Shown here: positions 19,351-29,608 of the stretch, piece by piece | How positions within the stretch are numbered: position 1 is the stretch's first letter | How the letters are laid out: each line of letters opens with the position of its first letter | Source: Nemertoderma westbladi | Lineage: Eukaryota; Xenacoelomorpha; Nemertodermatida; Nemertodermatidae | Length of the DNA stretch: 37,588 nt | Assembly: GCA_032718475.1 (NCBI GenBank) | Contig: JAUCBJ010004692.1 | Location: forward strand, 1 to 37,588 | Reading direction: 5' to 3' | Position numbers and translations under genes: made by a program | The notes under the pieces: model-generated | Seen by the model: the letters and a program-made list of their open reading frames with translations, nothing else | The model's database searches: none | Told to the model about the DNA's origin: nothing

Positions 19351-20283
19351 GCCCCCAGTGAAAAGTGCGCAAGCGTATCGCAAGCGTGCAACGCAGGCGT
19401 ATCTCAAGTGATTCCCAAGAGTTATGGCCCGACCTTTACGCAAGCGATTTACTTGAGTTATGTCACATAAATATCGCAACAACTTGCGTTAAGTCGCATA
19501 AAAATCACAACAACTTGCGTTCAGTCGCATAAAACTCGCATGCGATTCACTTGCGACTTTCAAGCGTCATGGCGCATAAATATCGCAAAAATCTACTGGT
19601 TGTGAGTTTTGTGTAATATATTGAGACCTTTGTGACAGAAAATATGATACAGTAGTTGATTATTCCACTACTGTTTGATACTATGGGCTTCCGTATCATC
19701 TGCCTACTGTACTTACCTTACATTACATTACATTACATTACACTCTATAGACTTAGAACATTAGACATGCTGTATGAATCAATACTAGAAATGGTTGGTT
19801 ATATAGAGGATAATACAAATAGATTAGAACAACCATGGTACACTTTTAACTATTCCCTATAATTTTCTATTCTATAAAATATATTAATATAATCACTGTA
19901 TTCGACAGCCATATTAGATAATTCGTATTCATCAATTTTATATTTTAAAACTATTTATTTCTTGATAGGCAACTTTATTTTAATTAATAATCTTTAGTGT
20001 AATTAAAAACATGCGATTCATATGGGAATTAACGCATGATATTCTCATGGTGTAAAACATGCGTAAAATAAGCGTTAAATGAGGTGTGATTCGCATGCGA
20101 TTTTCATGCACGGAATCACATGCGTAAAATAAGTTGTGAATCGCATGCGTGGAATCGCTTCCTTATTTTACATGTGATTCACATGCGAATCACAAGAGTT
20201 TTATCGCTATTTATTGAGCCGCAATAAAAACGCATGACGCTTTAAAATCACTTGCGATACGCATGCGCATTTTTCACTGGGCC
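19351..20283. mobile_element. 933-bp element with about 33-bp TIRs
   Basis: The left end, GCCCCCAGTGAAAAGTGCGC..., and the right end read on the minus strand, GGCCCAGTGAAAAATGCGCA..., match for about 33 bp with three to four differences, ending in GTATCGCAAG. The interior carries many copies of CGCATGCGATT/CACTTGCGA motifs and an (ATTAC)5-6 microsatellite (19711-19741). The GGCC start resembles PIF/Harbinger, but the flanks (GAA at the left, TTA at the right) are not a clean target duplication. There is no transposase frame. Confidence 0.65.
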
Positions 20284-20334
20284 TTATTGTATACGCTCAC
20301 TGGGATATCATCCCAGGCCCTCGAGTCAGACATC

Positions 20335-22005
20335 CAATAGAAGGGTATATCTTTTGCGTAGAGGTATAGCCTACATAGAGGCTTCATGTAGGTATGTGTA
20401 GCCTACATGTAGATGCACGTGTAGGGTGAATGTAGGTAGGTGTAGTCCCATAGATATTAATGTAATTTATGTGTCAACTTGCAGTAACGTGATACACGGT
20501 CGTCAATCAGGATGTATGGCAATAATCTCTGATCTCCACGGTACAATACGGTACATCAACATGCAGACCTGTCTGCTGTCAGACAACAGGTTTTACTGCA
20601 TACTGCAGTACTGTATAAATATCAAACATCGCGTTCTGATTATACTAAAGTCCCTTACTCGTCATAAATATTATGCCCTAATAAATTTGAGTATGCTAAC
20701 GCCACGAAAGGCATCGTTCCATTAGATTAACTCGTTCTGATTTATATGTTTATTGAGTAAGAGTAACCTAAACAATAACAGCCATCATCGCGGGGATTAT
20801 AGTCTGCCAGAAACCCTGACCCCCCTCTGCCCCTCTTTATCTGTTTATCAACCATACATCCATGGGACTTGAACAGTACTTCAGCATTGAAATGTTTTGG
20901 ACGTTTTGTTTTGAAAGTAAAAATATAGAAGTCTGGAAGTTTTGTTTGTTTTAATTTTTCAGGCAGTCACATTCCACCAACCAGCAACAGTCCCATCCCT
21001 TCCCACTATCCCGCGGACCACCACACTGTTTCATTATAAAGTATTCCCATCTCGATGATGGGAATTAATCAGTAATCCGATGGGATTCAAATCCCATCTC
21101 GAAGTAACAGCAAAACAATAACACGAAAGTCAATAGCTTTACAGTTATATTTGATTGCATTGAAAGTTAATAGAAAGAAGAAGTTAAATTGCATATCCAT
21201 TAAAATATCATGAAATTGATACGGCAGTTTAGTAGATTAAAACGGCCACAGCAAGATTTATAAAATGAAAAATAAGTAAAATCAGCACACAATATTATCA
21301 ATATAGACATTGAAGACAATTTAATAAACAAATACTATAAAAAAATATCTACTAACAATCAATACATGATATATATAATATATATAATATACATCAGCGA
21401 CTACCATCGCCACTCTGGTTCAATCAGTCAGTCCGGTATCATTGTTAGCGTTTTGTTGAATTACCCACTCATCCTCAGACCCTCATGGACACCGACGACG
21501 AGCTAACCCTAACCGTTAGTCGATTCCTCCTTGACTGGAAACATCAGGTTCGGGCCGTTCGGCCCATACAAAGTCATTAGCCTCCATGCCTGAACCCGCA
21601 GGATCATAAGATCTACAGTATGTATCGGTATATCGTTCAGTCGTTTTTTCCTTTGTCAGTACTGTAGTATTGATAGGCTCCGTCTCGTGGGTATTCAGGG
21701 GACCCCCATTCGACGTATTCGCATCTCCTCCTGGTTGTTTCGGGTACCACCGCCCGCCATATGCGCATCTCTTCGTGGTTGTTCCGGGTAGGCTACCACC
21801 CCCGTTCGCCGCATTCGCATCTCATCGAGGAAGTTCGGGTCCGGGTACCCCGTGTAGGCCTATTCATTCATCATTGTTGTTTTTAAAGACCTACCTACAC
21901 CTACCTACATTCACCCTACACGTGCATCTACATGTAGGCTACACATACCTACATGTAGCCTCTATGTAGGCTATACCTCTACGCAAAAGATATACCCCAA
22001 TAGAA
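20335..22005. mobile_element. 1655-bp DNA transposon, 103-bp TIRs, 8-bp TSD
   Basis: The element spans 20343-21997. The left arm (20343-20445) and right arm (21895-21997) are inverted repeats with about one mismatch in 103 bp; both start GGGTATATCTTTTGCGTAGA at the outer end. The flanks are a perfect duplication, CAATAGAA, at 20335-20342 and 21998-22005. Long TIRs with an 8-bp TSD and a GGG start fit Mutator-like elements best; Merlin is possible. The interior has no transposase frame, so it is non-autonomous. The near identity of the arms and the TSD indicate a young insertion. Confidence 0.9.
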
Positions 22006-22490
22006 TCAACTCACCTTCAATATACTATGTGTCTCCTTGTCTGTGCCACTATTGAACTGCATTGCATATACCCCACCCCATGTTAAATAAATACATGTTC
22101 TGGAATGAATATTTACGACATTGGCTGCGCTCCCGTTCGCGTTGACTACTAAGGGCCCTCCTATTTAGTTTCACTGGCATTCTTAACATTGTAGGCGTAC
22201 AATTACGCTATTTATTAGGCTATTTATTATTTATTACGCTACAATTACACAATTAATTGGACGCGCCTCTGAGTATACCTGCGGCCTATTGTGTTCAAAT
22301 TGTGACCCACCCGCTTTGATTTGGCTGTTGCCATATGACTCATATTGAAGTATTGGCTATGTGGGGCCCTAGCGTGCTCGGTTCGCGGTGTGCTCTGGGT
22401 CCCAGCGTGCGTGGGCCCTGGTGTGCTTGGGGCCCCGGCGTGCTCGGGGCCCCGGCTTCCTCGGGGCCCCTGCGTGCCCCCCCCCCAATC
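22006..22490. other. Intergenic, GC-rich repeat near the end
   Basis: No gene is supported. A GGGGCCC(C)-rich tract with GCGTGC(T/C)(C/T)GG repeats occupies 22362-22490. The small open frames here (22335-22581) follow from that tract. Confidence 0.5.
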
Positions 22491-22560
22491 GGCTATAGGG
22501 GCTGTTGCGCTGTCAGTCAGAGAGGTAACAGCCCATGGGGTAAGGATTTACCCATGGGGC
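22490..22560 (+). repeat. Dispersed repeat, inverted copy at 25238-25320
   Basis: GGGCTGTTGCGCTGT and GTCAGTCAGAGAGGTAACAG, then GGGTAAGGATTTACCC (self-complementary ends), recur in reverse orientation near 25245-25304, where there is an 8-bp insertion. Upstream C-rich sequence is also shared. The two copies could be the ends of a decayed 2.8-kb element or independent insertions. Confidence 0.7.
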
Positions 22561-22564
22561 GCTA

Positions 22565-22620
22565 ACTATCAGATAGTCTGATACCAACTGTCAGACAGTC
22601 TTTTTCAACTATCAGATAGA
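22565..22620. other. Three spaced 13-bp palindromes
   Basis: ACTATCAGATAGT (22565-22577), ACTGTCAGACAGT (22587-22599) and ACTATCAGATAGA (22608-22620) are each a 6-bp inverted repeat around a central A. The spacing is 21-22 bp. Between the first and second, both arms change together (A/T to G/C), keeping symmetry. Function unknown. Confidence 0.75.
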
Positions 22621-22699
22621 TGATCTGATGATCGCCCCGTTACAAGTTGCCCGATAGTTGTATTTTTTAAACCCCGAGTGTTGTTAACGGAGTCTGTTA

Positions 22700-23317
22700 C
22701 TTCCGAAATCGTTGATCGTGGTGCCGGTGCCGGAATTCTGGCTTTGATTAAAAACACTGAACTGCTGAACGATGGCGGAATCTACGAAACCCGGTCGGAT
22801 TCCTAATCCGAGGAGGCGACGGAGTCAATTAAACGTAACAATGAAACGATCGCGATGGACAATGGACTGGAGTCTATTCAATGTATCCAGAACGATACGA
22901 TGGCGGTGGAGTCTATTACAGTATTAAACACGCAACCAAAGCGATCAGATGATGGCGAAGTAATCTACAAAACAGAGAACGACAGGAAGGCGATGGAGTT
23001 TATAACCCAGTAAGATGTGCATAGCGAAGCGATCGAGACGGATAACAGAGTCTATTACAGTATTAAACACGCAACCAAAGCGATCAGACGATGGCGAAGT
23101 AATCTACAAAACAGAGAACGACAGGAAGGCGATGGAGTTTATTAAACCCAGTAAGATGGTGCATAGCGAAGCGATCGAGACGGATAACGGAGTCTATTAC
23201 AGAATTAAACCTGGAACGAAGACGGTGGAATCTATAGGCCTAAACCTGGAACAATGCGAACAAGGCTACTCTAAAGTTAGACAAGACTGGTTTGTGAGAT
23301 TAACTTGCCAATACTAA
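22700..23317 (+). pseudogene. Decayed coding fragment with 142-bp repeat
   Basis: GTCTATTACAG(T/A)ATTAAAC starts at 22911, 23050 and 23192, giving units of 139 and 142 bp. The last unit reads through in one frame to the stop at 23317 (RSDDGEVIYKTENDRKAMEF, then HSEAIETDNGVYYRI). Earlier units break it with two small deletions (near 23002 and 23017) and internal stops. A repeated '(V/L)ESI' motif is seen. I do not recognise the family; the composition suggests former coding sequence and not a simple satellite. Confidence 0.45.
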
Positions 23318-24038
23318 CTCAATACAATTTGCTTTCTTCGAATTCCTAATAATATATTTTAATCTTATGGATAAGATTGCTAAAGACTAAAGAGCTAACT
23401 TTAGGAAGATCTGCCTTATATTTTTAGAATTATTATAATTAATTTTGTTATGTTTATAATGAATTGTATCTTTTGACAGACTACTTGATGTGCGACCGTG
23501 ATAATAAAATTAAATGGTGCCATATTTTCACTTACTTAACTGCAGGGGGGGGGGGGGGGGGGGGAATCAATATTCTTCCCTCTCCAGGTGAAAATCGACG
23601 CAAATAACAGCTTGTTTACTACTAAAATAAAACTGCATCCTGTTCTATAGGAAAAAACATTATAGGGGAAACTTTAGCAAGTTGTGTTTATTTTAGCCGA
23701 TAGACAAGATTACATGTTTACCAAGTTTGGTATAATTTAGTCAAAGATTGAATAAGTTACGATTTTAAATTATCAGTGGAGGGTGAAGGCGCCGGGCCAG
23801 GATTCAGTTATACTTGAATAAAGAATAGTGATTAAACCAAGGGATACGCGATATATGACTCTGCTGTATAAGTTCATTGAATGACTGTTGATTTCGAAAC
23901 ATTTAATTCAAAACTATATAAATGTTAATATAATGTTGGATTTTTTTTTGTAGTAATTATATAACAGATGAATTATATTTCATTAATTTATTTTTTTTAT
24001 CTAATCACATTATTAAATAACGAAGCAGAGAAATAATA
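23318..24038. other. Intergenic with (G)20 run
   Basis: No gene is seen. A run of twenty Gs occupies 23545-23564. The rest is AT-rich. Confidence 0.6.
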
Positions 24039-24069
24039 CTAAGATTGAATATTTAATTGAAGGTACAGT

Positions 24070-24295
24070 ACCGAATTGAATATTTGAATGGGAGAATCTT
24101 TTAGGCTCGTTAAGCCAAGGAATGCCTGTTCACCACCATGGGTGATCTTCCACAATAAACCCTTCCACTCTGTTTCCCAAGTTGCCTTGGTTCCCAATCG
24201 ACCACTGAAGGATGACAGCCGGGGTTGGGCTAGGCTGCAGCATTTAAAGCACTGTGCCCAAACAGTACTGCCCCATCTAGGGATCGAACATTGAA
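24070..24295 (-). repeat. Possible SINE-like or transposon-derived unit
   Basis: On the minus strand GTTCGATCCC (near 24285) resembles an RNA polymerase III box B, but no box A is found upstream. The downstream CCTAGCCCAACCCCGGCTGT block is GC-rich against an AT-rich background. A minus-strand open frame covers 24039-24620 but shows no domain in this part. Confidence 0.25.
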
Positions 24296-24381
24296 TATTT
24301 GAGATTGCATAATGCATAAGATAGAGTATTGAATATTGAATATCTTCGGCCGTCTCGACAGTTTCGATTGGTTTCGGCTCT

Positions 24382-24607
24382 TCAGTCCCCGAATAGACCG
24401 ATGGTCGGCGTGGTTGCTGTCCCCATGAGTGAGGCTGCATTACCAACCAAAATTGCCATCTCCAGGCGTTCGAGCAGAAACTGGTGTGACCGCGGTTCGT
24501 GGGTGGCACTGTGGAGACGAGCCCCGATCTCCCGGAGGAAGGTGGGTGTCTCTGGACCAGGGCGGCCAATGGTATCAAAGGCCACGCTGCCACGGGTTGA
24601 AATAAAT
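24382..24607 (-). pseudogene. Retroelement reverse-transcriptase C-terminal tail
   Basis: The minus-strand frame ends with GSVAFDTIGRPGPETPTFL, REIGARL and FLLERLEMAILVGNAASLMG. The 'G..G.E...FL..LG', 'FL.qR...Ai..GNAa...G' pattern is a tail I associate with one class of retroelement polyproteins; the exact class is not certain. The catalytic part is not present, and the sequence ends at a stop near 24382. Confidence 0.45.
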
Positions 24608-24639
24608 GGCCCCGGTCCATTTGGTCGCGATACTTAGAG

Positions 24640-25237
24640 TTTTTAATGCGCTCCGCCCCCTTAGCTGAGTGCCCCTCGGCAATGATGGTTTGTTGAAGGT
24701 GGCTGGGGGACAGTGGATCTAGTAATAATTAACGCAAAGATATGATTAGGTAGGCCTACGTGATATTACTGTATTAATTTCTCAAACCAAACCTCCATTG
24801 ACGTCAAATATATCCAATTTCTCAATCCATACTAATCCGTATGTAATAATGCAGTAATGTACACTGTAATGCAATACCGGTAATGTCAACTGGTCAATGT
24901 CCAACCAAACAATGCGTTGAGTGTTATCGGACCAGCCTCCGAGAAATGTTAGGCTAACGGCACCTCGCTCTGTCGCATCAGTTTTTGTAGTGGTCAGGTG
25001 GTCTAGTCCCAGGCTACCAGAATCCGTTAGGCCTAGTGCATGATATATAATCAGCAGATCCTGACATCTGTGCAACTCCTGAACTCACGCGAGCATTTTA
25101 CAGATGGTGGTCTAATTTATATGGTCTTGTACCGCGAAACCGTGTATTATTTACAGATGTAGGCTCAATTTTGGGTCTTGTACCGTGCACAGTACTGGTG
25201 GGCCTACACAGCTACTGCTATTTTGCCTAATACAGGT
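24640..25237. other. Intergenic, nothing recognised
   Basis: No convincing gene. A minus-strand 97-codon frame (24782-25075) has no recognisable motif. Confidence 0.5.
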
Positions 25238-25330
25238 CCCAGGGGTAAATCCTTACCCCACAGGCTGTTACCTCTCTGACTGACAGTGGACAGCGCAACA
25301 GCCCTCTCTCCCAATCGGGGGGTTCGGGGG
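25238..25330 (-). repeat. Dispersed repeat, inverted partner of 22490-22560
   Basis: GGGTAAATCCTTACCCC, CTGTTACCTCTCTGACTGAC and CAGCGCAACAGCC are the reverse complement of the first copy, with an extra 8 bp (near 25286). A C/G-rich part adjoins in both. Confidence 0.75.
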
Positions 25331-26049
25331 GCCCTAACGCCGCCACTGCCTACAGGTACTACTACAGTAGTAGGCCTAATAATACTACTGTACTGTAGAG
25401 TTGTAGATTAGTAGTAGTCCTTTGTTCTTTACTGAAATTAATAACCTTTGTAAGCTTAATGTACGCATTGCTGCACAATTGCACAACATCAGATATATTG
25501 TTGGTCGGTAATATAGTATAGACTCGGCGATATTTGCGATCAGTTATTACATAATAGAAAAACTCCTACTCTCCCCTACAATCAGTTAAAATTTTAGTAA
25601 ATCAGTTTAAAATATATTAAAATCTGCTAACCGGCATATTAAAATGTGTGTAAAATTACATAAATTGACACAGGTTAAAAGGAAATGCGAAATCGTATAG
25701 CGATAAATAAAATAATGTGATTTAAAATTGTCTAAAGAACGGCATATTTTAAAAACATCATAATTGGCACAACAAAAGTAAAAAAGTGCATTTATAGTTA
25801 TTCATATTCTTCCTTGAAAAGGAAAGTTTTCAGGCGAGATTTGAGAGTAGTACCGTGACATTCTGATCTGACAGGACAGTAACAAGTTAGTAATGTAATA
25901 TACCGTCATGGCATACTGCAGTACTGGAATACGAACAAGACTGTACCGGTAAGCGGGTGTAAGCTGGTAAGAATGTAAGATGTCATGTTATCTGCAATAG
26001 TAACTACAGAACTACAATTGATTCCCTGCAATTATTGGGTGTTTATTTA
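25331..26049. other. Upstream region of the RNF26-like gene
   Basis: AT-rich and without coding potential. I could not identify a clear TATA box or a decisive splice acceptor before the ATG at 26050, so a 5' non-coding exon further upstream is possible. Confidence 0.5.
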
Positions 26050-27603
26050 ATGAACTGTTGTGTTCGTGTTACCCAAATCAACTATGAGTTAGTAACGGTG
26101 ATGTTATCCCAACTCTCTGTCATAATAAACAGCGTGGGCATAATATTGACGACGCTATTGGCAACAATCTGCGGAGTTGTGAGCTCCGTTTATCATGTTA
26201 TCACTACATGCGGTATACCAGTAGTACGTCTTGTATTTGATTACGGCGTTTTAATTTCAAGAGATATTCTTCGAATTGTTGTTTATATTCTAAGTAAAAC
26301 TGGTGTATTTCTAAGTTATTTACATAATTCCGTTATTTATACAGCTAAGAGTTTGCTGAATACGGCGGACGAGAATCTGGAAGGATGTTCTGGTTCACCC
26401 AAAGACGAGTGCGGTACGATTTCGTATCGACTTCCATACATACATGAGATCGAACCACAAAAATCGAATTACGAAGAAAATCGATCTTTTACACAAATTC
26501 TACACGAATTTATATCTCAGATAAACGATTTCTTATATTCTTGCGGTGCCTATCTGTTAGAATTGACGACTAGAATACTCCAAACCGCATTCGATGGCTT
26601 TTACAGTTTTTTAGCGAATACATTAACGGCAATTTATCAGCTATTATCGAATTTATTAGATGTTTCATCGACATTCGTAAACGACTTCGCGATATTGCTG
26701 CAGGACAACGCTATTATTCTGTATTCCACTGTCATCGATAAACTCGTTTCGATTATCGCTTATTGTCAGGAAGAATTATCCGCCTTTGTCTCGAACGCGC
26801 GACATCGATTGCGGGTTTTATCCGGCGAGTTGGCGATAAAGTTAATCGAATACCTCGAGAGTTTTACTCAATACTGCGGTGTTTGCATTGTGGTTATCTA
26901 CAACGCCATTATCGACGCCTTAATTCGCTTAGTCGCTTATATTGGCGAACGTTTGGGGTTTATTTTCCAGTGGATTATTTCTAATTGTAATAATTTTGTT
27001 TCATATTTTTTATTTTTCGTTACAAAAACTTTCGATTTGGTTATTACTGCCGCTATCAGTTTCATAAACTTTTTATTTACAGCCTTATATTTGGGATTGG
27101 CTAATATTTTTGCCCTTTTTTCTTATATCCCGCTCCCCAGTTTTTATACCGCCGGTATTTTTTTACTGGCCTTTTGTTTACTTATCGTTGTATTTTCTGT
27201 TATCGAGAAGGTGTTGTCTAGACTACAACCGACCCCTTACCGTCACCACCTCGCGGTAACTGGGGAACAATTAGCGAACACATTGGAAGAAACTCCAGCC
27301 CCGCACTACTCACGGCTTCCGTTGCTAAGCGGCGGGGATTCCTTGCTTAGCAACGGGGCCTCCGCGACGGACCATCCAGACGGGACCGAGGAACTAAGAC
27401 GACTTCGTCTGCAACTCCAGGAGCGAGTGGACCAGAACCTCTGCAGTATTTGTCTGGACCACGACAAGTGTGTGGTCCTACTGCCCTGCACGCATCTCTG
27501 TGTTTGTCGGCTCTGTGCGTCGGAGATCGTCCGTCCGTCCAACACCCAGCAGTGTCCGTTGTGTCGGTCTCCGATACGACAGTATCTGACCGTCAATTCG
27601 TAA
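26050..27603 (+). CDS. Multi-pass membrane RING E3 ligase, RNF26-like
   Basis: A 517-residue single-exon frame. The ATG at 26050 (MNCCVRV) is the first in-frame ATG. The N-terminal 400 residues contain several long hydrophobic or amphipathic stretches (about 15-60, 65-100, 160-250, 270-300 and 305-395; for example GIFLLAFCLLIVVFSVIEKV), predicting a multi-pass membrane protein. A short soluble linker with a helical LRRLRLQLQERVDQ follows. The C-terminus is a C3HC4 RING: C465, C468, C480, H482, C486, C489, C502, C505, with the 'LLPCTHLCVCRLC' and 'CPLCR' signatures. Membrane segments followed by an extreme C-terminal RING of this type is the layout of RNF26, an ER-membrane ligase that in vertebrates positions endolysosomal vesicles and regulates STING. 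Vertebrate RNF26 is somewhat shorter. Orthology is inferred; other membrane RING ligases are possible. Confidence 0.75.
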   Translation: MNCCVRVTQINYELVTVMLSQLSVIINSVGIILTTLLATICGVVSSVYHVITTCGIPVVRLVFDYGVLISRDILRIVVYILSKTGVFLSYLHNSVIYTAKSLLNTADENLEGCSGSPKDECGTISYRLPYIHEIEPQKSNYEENRSFTQILHEFISQINDFLYSCGAYLLELTTRILQTAFDGFYSFLANTLTAIYQLLSNLLDVSSTFVNDFAILLQDNAIILYSTVIDKLVSIIAYCQEELSAFVSNARHRLRVLSGELAIKLIEYLESFTQYCGVCIVVIYNAIIDALIRLVAYIGERLGFIFQWIISNCNNFVSYFLFFVTKTFDLVITAAISFINFLFTALYLGLANIFALFSYIPLPSFYTAGIFLLAFCLLIVVFSVIEKVLSRLQPTPYRHHLAVTGEQLANTLEETPAPHYSRLPLLSGGDSLLSNGASATDHPDGTEELRRLRLQLQERVDQNLCSICLDHDKCVVLLPCTHLCVCRLCASEIVRPSNTQQCPLCRSPIRQYLTVNS

Positions 27604-27813
27604 TTATTGCCTTTCGGTATTCGTTTGTCTATATATTTTTAACAAAATGTTCGTATTACCGGTAAAAAAATATGAAATTACTGTGATTTTCTATTGAAAA
27701 ATAGAATTTTAGATGTTTAAAAGAAATAAGAGATCCGCGAAACATTTCAATTCCTTAGTAACTTGTCTGGAGCTGCTCATTTGTGATAGACTGGACTGGA
27801 TTGCCAAACGTTT

Positions 27814-27819
27814 AATAAA
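27814..27819 (+). terminator. Poly(A) signal of the RNF26-like gene
   Basis: AATAAA at 27814-27819, 211 nt after the stop codon, followed by GT-rich TTGACTGAC. This predicts a 3' UTR ending near 27835. Confidence 0.6.
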
Positions 27820-27835
27820 GTTGACTGACTTTCCT

Positions 27836-28616
27836 CCGCCCTTCCCTTCCGTGGTTTGACGTTCAACACCCGACACGATATTTATTTTCGATATATTCTG
27901 GTATAAATTATTTTTAAGAATATTAATTGCCGTATTTATTTACAGAGTCTACCTGAGTAGCTTCGGTCCAGTGGGACAATCATCTAACTTTGCAACGTGC
28001 TGTGCGTATCTCAACACTTGTAATTCAATCTGAGCAAAACGAAGTTGTAATGCAAAATTAATTCGCAATTCACCAAAAGTAAATTGATGTGATTCTAAAT
28101 TATCTCGCTCAGCAACAAAACGCTAAGTCCACTACATTTATTGAATTTAATCAATACACCACAGTGACAGTACATACATAAATCATTACATCACTTGTAG
28201 CTCAGTACTAGTAACTGTACTAGTAACCATTTACACTTCTCAGCTTGCCTTTTATAAATAACCATAATAATATCCCCAGTCAACAACTATTAAATCGTAT
28301 AACTAAAAAAAATCAAAATTCCAAAAACTAAAACCAACACCGGATTTAATAGTATCGCTACAAGTATGGCACGCATTTAGAATCTCATAGATAAAAAATT
28401 CCGAAGCATTTTAAACTTTAAAATACATATAACAATTTAATAAAAAAAATGTATCACTCAAAATTCGAATCAGATGCTGTCACTTAAATTAAAAATAAAA
28501 TAGCGCTATACTTATGATTAACAAAAACATATCTATATTATTTGTGCTCCAATTTAGTGCCACCTAACTAGAAAATTATAGGGATTACTAAGTACTGTAG
28601 TTTACAGAGGTGTACG
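27836..28616. other. AT-rich intergenic DNA
   Basis: No coding region or recognisable repeat unit is seen. Confidence 0.55.
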
Positions 28617-28930
28617 TACAGTACTAACACGTTCGTGGGCTCTTCGCGCAGCACGAAGTGAGCAAAGCCTTTAGCATATGGGTACCATTAACGAGTCAAT
28701 TAACTTCAACACAATACTCGTCCTCATCTTGTGCCTCGTTGCGTTCGTTCGTTTTTGACGAAGCTTCAGATTCTTTCTAAACTTTTGACGGACTACATAC
28801 ATACCAAGTTTCGTTTAATTTCATCAAGGAATAACCGAGTTAATAGCGATCAAAAATTTACGACGACGACAGACAACTCGCCAATGGCACCCGTATGCTA
28901 AGGCTTCGCTCACTTCGTGGCTCGCCCCAC
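28617..28930. mobile_element. Fold-back / MITE-like element
   Basis: The arm CACGAAGTGAGCAAAGCC... (28652-28695) is inverted at 28877-28919, 44 bp with about seven differences and one gap. The loop of about 180 bp contains the dispersed core GACTACATACATACCAAGTT (near 28794), also present inverted at 10505-10570. The outer ACGTTCGTGGGCTCTTCGCG (28630-28649) matches 9285-9304. No target duplication was identified. Confidence 0.6.
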
Positions 28931-28989
28931 AGTGTAGGCCTAAATTAAAATTACTGTATTTATGGTAGATGTTTGTGTGTTACGTAGGT

Positions 28990-29127
28990 AACTGTATATC
29001 TGGAGAGTCTGCTGACGCCTATTGCCGCCAATCATCAGCTGCATATGGGGTGCTGCCCTCCGCGCGGCCTCCAAATTTTACTTTGGAGTTTCAGCCAATA
29101 AAATAAATAATAATAATAATAATAACC
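28990..29127 (+). repeat. LINE/SINE-type 3' tail with (AAT)n
   Basis: A hairpin CTCCAAA/TTTGGAG (near 29069-29088) is followed by AATAAAATAAATAAT and an (AAT)n run ending near 29127. A stem followed by a short-unit tail is common at the 3' ends of LINE and SINE elements. No coding part is attached. Confidence 0.45.
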
Positions 29128-29187
29128 ATATTCAGGAGCTCTTTGTTATGTATGAATAGCTACGTAAAATAGTAATATTGCATTGTT

Positions 29188-29575
29188 GTTCAGCAGAGGA
29201 TACCAAATCACTGGATGGCACATTCACAACAATGCTGCTCCAGGTTCACTGTGTCAAGTACTGTACAATGCACACATCTCCAACCAGACACTATATAACA
29301 TTGGAGGTGTCTCATTGGTTCCCCCAAGCTTGACACTAGAACAAAATCGCCTCCGCTTTGCAGGACATTGCTTTCGCCGTGAGGACCAGCCAGTGCATAA
29401 TCTTGTACTTTGGCAGCCTCATGGAGTGAATACGCATGGTGGACAGCCCATGACTTTCTTGAGACGCATCTTAAAGGACACTGGCCTTGAAGATGCGGAT
29501 GATCTAGCAAATGTCATGGGTGATAGGGAGTTGGGGCGGAAACATTTTGTCGACAAGCCGGCACAGCATTCTTAA
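29188..29575 (+). pseudogene. 5'-truncated LINE reverse-transcriptase tail, copy 2
   Basis: Same family as 17423-18139: NRLRFAGHCFRREDQPVHNL, FLRRILKDTG and ending VDKPAQHS. The nucleotide sequence matches the first copy at about nine positions in ten. Truncation starts near 29188, and a 5-bp insertion (near 29265) shifts the frame relative to copy 1, so only the last 100 residues stay in the family frame. It is followed by (TA)n-rich DNA at 29577-29608 and not by the 33-bp array seen beside copy 1. Confidence 0.85.
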
Positions 29576-29608
29576 TATATATGCAATATATATATATAGA
29601 TATATATA

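Noticed and set aside
22335-22581. GC-rich frames of 76-78 codons
   Set aside because: They follow from the GGGGCCC/GCGTGC repeat tract and the translations are Gly/Pro-rich with no domain.
26763-27665. Small frames overlapping the RNF26-like gene
   Set aside because: Shadows in other frames of an intact 517-residue coding sequence.
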